A DNA stretch of 64,000 nucleotides from the NCBI GenBank assembly GCA_017403065.1, contig JAFQOT010000014.1, positions 1 through 64,000 on the forward strand, read 5' to 3'. The position numbers and the translations under genes are program-made. The stretch comes from Clostridia bacterium (GTDB lineage Bacteria; Bacillota; Clostridia; Oscillospirales; Acutalibacteraceae). Of the stretch, positions 61,012 through 64,000 are shown piece after piece (position 1 is the first letter of the stretch; each line of letters begins with the position of its first letter). Under the pieces are notes generated by a model that searched no databases, was not told the DNA's origin, and saw only the letters and a list, made by a program, of their open reading frames with translations.

Positions 61012-63159
61012 TCAAGGCTTCTTTATGCTTAAGGAAATTCGTTTTTTTGCAGTGTCTACCGATAATACATACACATCTACAATGTCACCCACCTTTAATA
61101 CTTCGCTAGGGTGCTTGATAAATCGGTCGGTTATACGGGAAATATGCACAAGCCCGTCCTGATGAACGCCTATGTCAACAAAAGCGCCGAAATCAATAAC
61201 ATTTCTAACAGTGCCTTTTAGCTTCATTCCCGATTTTAAATCCTCCATAGACATAATTTCCTGTCTAAGCATAGGCGGAGGTAATTCGTCGCGGGGGTCT
61301 CTGCCAGGGCGCTCTAATTCCTTTACAATATCCTGCAAGGTAGGAAGTCCAACCCCTATTTTTTCGGCGGTCTGGGCTTCGCCTTTGAGGGCAACGCGTT
61401 GACTTATATCCTTTGCTGTACCAGAGCGTATGTCTTTATCGGTATAATTGCAAAGCTTTAACAGTTTTTCTGCTGCAGAGTAGCTTTCGGGGTGCACACA
61501 GGTGTTATCAAGGGGGTTATCACCATCTGTAACCTTTAAAAATCCCGCGCATTGTTCAAATGCCTTAGGGCCTAATTTTGCAACCTTTAAAAGCTGACGG
61601 CGGTTGTAAAATTTTCCGTTTTCCTCCCTGAAAGCTACAATGTTTTTTGCAACAGCGGTGCCGATGCCTGCTACACGGGATAAAAGCTGAACAGAGGCGG
61701 TGTTAAGGTCTACACCTACCGAGTTTACACAGGATTCTACCACACCGTCTAAGGCGGAGGCCAACTGACTTTGCGGCATATCGTGTTGATATTGACCTAC
61801 GCCTATTGCCTTGGGCTCTATTTTTACAAGCTCTGCCAGAGGGTCCTGAAGTCTGCGGGCAATAGAAACAGCGCTGCGCAGAGATACGTCATAATCGGGA
61901 AATTCCTCGGCGGCAAGCTTTGAAGCCGAATAAACGCTGGCGCCTGCTTCGCTTACTACCATATAAGAAAGCTTTGAATCTAATTCCTTGATTACCTCTA
62001 CAGCAAACATTTCGGTTTCGTGGCTTGCAGTTCCGTTTCCGATAGCAAAAACCTCTACGTTATGCTTTTTAACCAAATTTTTGATTATAGCCTTTGCTTC
62101 ATCCACCTTTGATTTGGGTGGAACGGGATAAATTACCCCTGTGTCCAAAACCTTGCCTGTTGCGTCAACAACAGCTACCTTACAGCCTGTTCTGTAGCCG
62201 GGGTCTAAGCCTAAGGTTACCTTATCTTTTAAAGGGGGCTGCATAATTAACTGCTTAAGATTTGTTGAAAACACCTTTATGGCAGAATTGCTTGCCCTTT
62301 GGGTCAATTCGGCGCGGATTTCTCTCTCAATAGAGGGGAATATCAAGCGGGAGTAGGCATCTTCGGCGGCGAGCCTGACCGTTTGGGTTGCCGCAGAGCC
62401 TTCTTTTATATGATTTTTTGCTATGATAAACATAGCTTTATTTTCATCAAAAGCTATAGAAACCTTTAAAATTTCTTCTTTTTCGCCGCGGTTTATGGCT
62501 AAAATTCTATGGTCGGGTATTTTCGCTACAGCTTCGCTGTAATCGGCATACATTTCGTAAACCCCTAAGTCTTCGGCGGCGGCTTTGACGGTTAAAATAC
62601 CGTGGGCTGAGCAGACAAATCGCATACGCTTTCTGATATCAGGGTCGTCGGAAATTTTTTCGGCTATTATATCCATAGCTCCCTGTAAAGCGTCTTCAGG
62701 GGTATCTACACCCAGTTGCAAGTTTACATAATCCTCCGCCAGCTTGATTGGCTCCTTACAATCCTTTTCCTGACTGTAAATAATATCTGCCAAGGGCTGC
62801 AAGCCCTTTTCTTTAGCGACAAAAGCGCGAGTTTTTCTCTTTTTCTTGTAGGGGCGGTATATATCATCAAGCTCGGTCAGGGTAGAGGCATTTTCAATAG
62901 CAGATATAAGCTCGTCTGTTAAGGCGCCCTGCTCGTCTATGCTTTTCTTTATTTTCTGTCGGGTTTCCTCCATATTACGCAGGTAAGAAAGACGGTCATT
63001 CAGCTCTCTTAAAAGCTGGTCGTCTAATGCGCCTGTAGCTTCCTTGCGGTAGCGGGCTATAAAGGGTATAGTGTTCCCCTCGTCTATAAGCTTTACTGTG
63101 TTCTCTACCTGAAAGGGCTTTAGGGAAAATTCTTCTGTTAATGCCTTTATAATATCCAT
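61012..63159 (-). CDS. tex: Tex-family RNA-binding protein
   Basis: A 715-residue Tex protein. N-terminal helical domain (NTIPFIARYRKEATGALDD, about 29-47), YqgF/RNase H-like domain with LGLDPGYRTGCKVAVVD (about 318-334), helix-hairpin-helix (SRVAGIGTAVAKNIVAFREENG) and a C-terminal S1 domain (GTVRNVIDFGAFVDIGVHQDGLVHIS, about 651-676). Tex binds nucleic acids and affects transcription and stress responses. Single gene unit. Confidence 0.96.
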   Translation of the reverse strand: MDIIKALTEEFSLKPFQVENTVKLIDEGNTIPFIARYRKEATGALDDQLLRELNDRLSYLRNMEETRQKIKKSIDEQGALTDELISAIENASTLTELDDIYRPYKKKRKTRAFVAKEKGLQPLADIIYSQEKDCKEPIKLAEDYVNLQLGVDTPEDALQGAMDIIAEKISDDPDIRKRMRFVCSAHGILTVKAAAEDLGVYEMYADYSEAVAKIPDHRILAINRGEKEEILKVSIAFDENKAMFIIAKNHIKEGSAATQTVRLAAEDAYSRLIFPSIEREIRAELTQRASNSAIKVFSTNLKQLIMQPPLKDKVTLGLDPGYRTGCKVAVVDATGKVLDTGVIYPVPPKSKVDEAKAIIKNLVKKHNVEVFAIGNGTASHETEMFAVEVIKELDSKLSYMVVSEAGASVYSASKLAAEEFPDYDVSLRSAVSIARRLQDPLAELVKIEPKAIGVGQYQHDMPQSQLASALDGVVESCVNSVGVDLNTASVQLLSRVAGIGTAVAKNIVAFREENGKFYNRRQLLKVAKLGPKAFEQCAGFLKVTDGDNPLDNTCVHPESYSAAEKLLKLCNYTDKDIRSGTAKDISQRVALKGEAQTAEKIGVGLPTLQDIVKELERPGRDPRDELPPPMLRQEIMSMEDLKSGMKLKGTVRNVIDFGAFVDIGVHQDGLVHISRITDRFIKHPSEVLKVGDIVDVYVLSVDTAKKRISLSIKKP

Positions 63160-63291
63160 AAAATGCCTCCTTCAAAAAATTTAGTTAATTATATCATAAT
63201 TTTGTCCATTTAGCAATTTAATTGTTGATTTTTTGGGCTTCAGAGGGTATCATAAGATAAGAGGAATTTTTAACAATTTCGGAGGAAATAA

Positions 63292-64000
63292 ATGCTAAGA
63301 CTTGAAAATATTTGTTTCAGCGCCGAGGGTGAAAACGGCGTTAAGGATATTTTAAAAAATATTAGTTTAGAATTAGATAACGGCTTTGCTGTAATCACTG
63401 GCCCTAACGGGAGCGGAAAGTCAACTCTGGCTAAAATAATTGCAGGAATTATAAAACCTACTTCGGGTAAGATTTATCTTGACGGTGAGGATATTACCGA
63501 TCTTTCTGTTACAGAAAGGGCTCAAAAGGGTGTAAGCTTTGCATTTCAGCAGCCTGTAAGGTTTAAGGGTATTACAGTTCACGATTTAATAAGCTTGGCT
63601 TCAGGTAAAGAGATTACTGTTGCGCAGGCTTGCGACTACTTATCACAGGTGGGACTTTGCGCAAGAGATTATGTAAACCGCGAAATCAACGCCTCTCTTT
63701 CAGGCGGCGAGCTTAAGAGGATAGAAATTGCCACTGTGCTGGCGCGTTCTACAAAAGTTTCGGTTTTTGACGAGCCCGAGGCAGGAATTGACCTATGGAG
63801 CTTTAATAATCTGATAAAGGTTTTCGAAAAAATGCACCAGACCTTAGGCGGATTGATACTCATAATTTCTCATCAGGAGCGTATTCTTAATATAGCAGAT
63901 AAGGTTATTGTAGTGTCTGAGGGCTCGGTTAAGAATATTGGTAAAAAGGATGAGATTTTACCTGACCTTTTAGGTACGGCAAGCCTGGGCTGCAAGGTTT
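63292..64000 (+). CDS. SufC-like ABC ATPase, 3' end cut by window
   Basis: The first 236 residues of an ABC ATPase of the SufC type. Walker A TGPNGSGKSTLAKIIAG (about 36-52), Q-loop AFQQPVRFKGITV (about 84-96), signature NASLSGGELKRIEIA (about 130-144), Walker B VSVFDEPEAGIDLWSF (about 153-168) and switch H (SHQ). The DEPEAGIDLWSF form is typical of SufC-like proteins that work with SufB/SufD in Fe-S assembly. GGAGG precedes ATG 63292. The partner genes would lie just beyond the window. Confidence 0.88.
   Translation, partial: MLRLENICFSAEGENGVKDILKNISLELDNGFAVITGPNGSGKSTLAKIIAGIIKPTSGKIYLDGEDITDLSVTERAQKGVSFAFQQPVRFKGITVHDLISLASGKEITVAQACDYLSQVGLCARDYVNREINASLSGGELKRIEIATVLARSTKVSVFDEPEAGIDLWSFNNLIKVFEKMHQTLGGLILIISHQERILNIADKVIVVSEGSVKNIGKKDEILPDLLGTASLGCKV

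Overview
The window is about 64 kb of a low-to-mid GC Gram-positive chromosome and it contains the replication origin. The organism is an anaerobic, spore-forming member of the class Clostridia, probably of the Oscillospirales/Ruminococcaceae type, though the genus cannot be fixed from sequence alone. The evidence is a complete spoIIIA operon, sigma-G, SpoVAE, Ger germinant-receptor genes, a SpoVB-like flippase, a T-box, a glycine riboswitch, a type III glutamine synthetase, and oxygen defence by flavodiiron protein, reverse rubrerythrin and rubredoxin.

Layout. 1-3.8 kb: the 3' part of a tRNA-like gene with an unusual T-arm insertion, then a minus-strand block (amino-acid ABC transporter, a TrpR-family regulator, a DUF89 phosphatase). 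3.9-6.2 kb: thrS with a T-box leader. 6.2-8.0 kb: tandem glycine riboswitch and an AGCS-type alanine/glycine symporter. 8.1-13.1 kb: Asp23 protein and spoIIIAA-AH, transcribed away from the origin. 13.1-22 kb: dnaA, oriC-like DnaA-box region, dnaN, rlbA-like, recF, remB-like, gyrB, gyrA. 22-28.5 kb: CPBP protease, tadA, SpoVB-like flippase, rarA, two PH-domain membrane proteins. 28.5-30.7 kb: two perfect parS palindromes flanking spoVAE, then parA and parB. 30.7-36.4 kb: flavodiiron protein, birA, tRNA-Ala, a two-gene island of phage tail-fibre-like proteins, a candidate small RNA and sigG. 36.5-45.6 kb: DMT transporter, a Gld-type ABC operon and a ger operon with a shortened gerC. 45.6-52.8 kb: repeats, rplJ-rplL with leader, glnN, a transglutaminase/LCP-like pair, sfsA, rex. 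52.9-55.5 kb: redox-stress genes (Fur/PerR, reverse rubrerythrin, flavin reductase, rubredoxin) and a SLOG-family gene fragment. 55.5-60.9 kb: GH4 glycosidase with a divergent AraC regulator, a lipoprotein and a zinc-ribbon membrane protein, tandem repeats abutting ssrA (tmRNA), smpB and a small ferredoxin. 61-64 kb: tex and a SufC-like ATPase cut by the window end.

How the parts fit: replication and segregation genes (dnaA, dnaN, gyrase, parAB/parS) lie with several sporulation genes close to the origin. Amino-acid supply is read by RNA sensors (T-box for Thr, glycine riboswitch). FprA, reverse rubrerythrin, rubredoxin, flavin reductase, Rex and a PerR/Fur regulator form an anaerobe oxygen-defence set.

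The most unusual observation is the amino-acid ABC transporter binding protein (2986-3774), whose domain order is circularly permuted. Others worth a look are the tandem tRNA-like repeats at the tmRNA 3' end, a shared terminator module after the tRNA-like genes, and GNRA-hairpin repeats. I did not find a CRISPR array, an insertion sequence or a clear multi-gene defence system.
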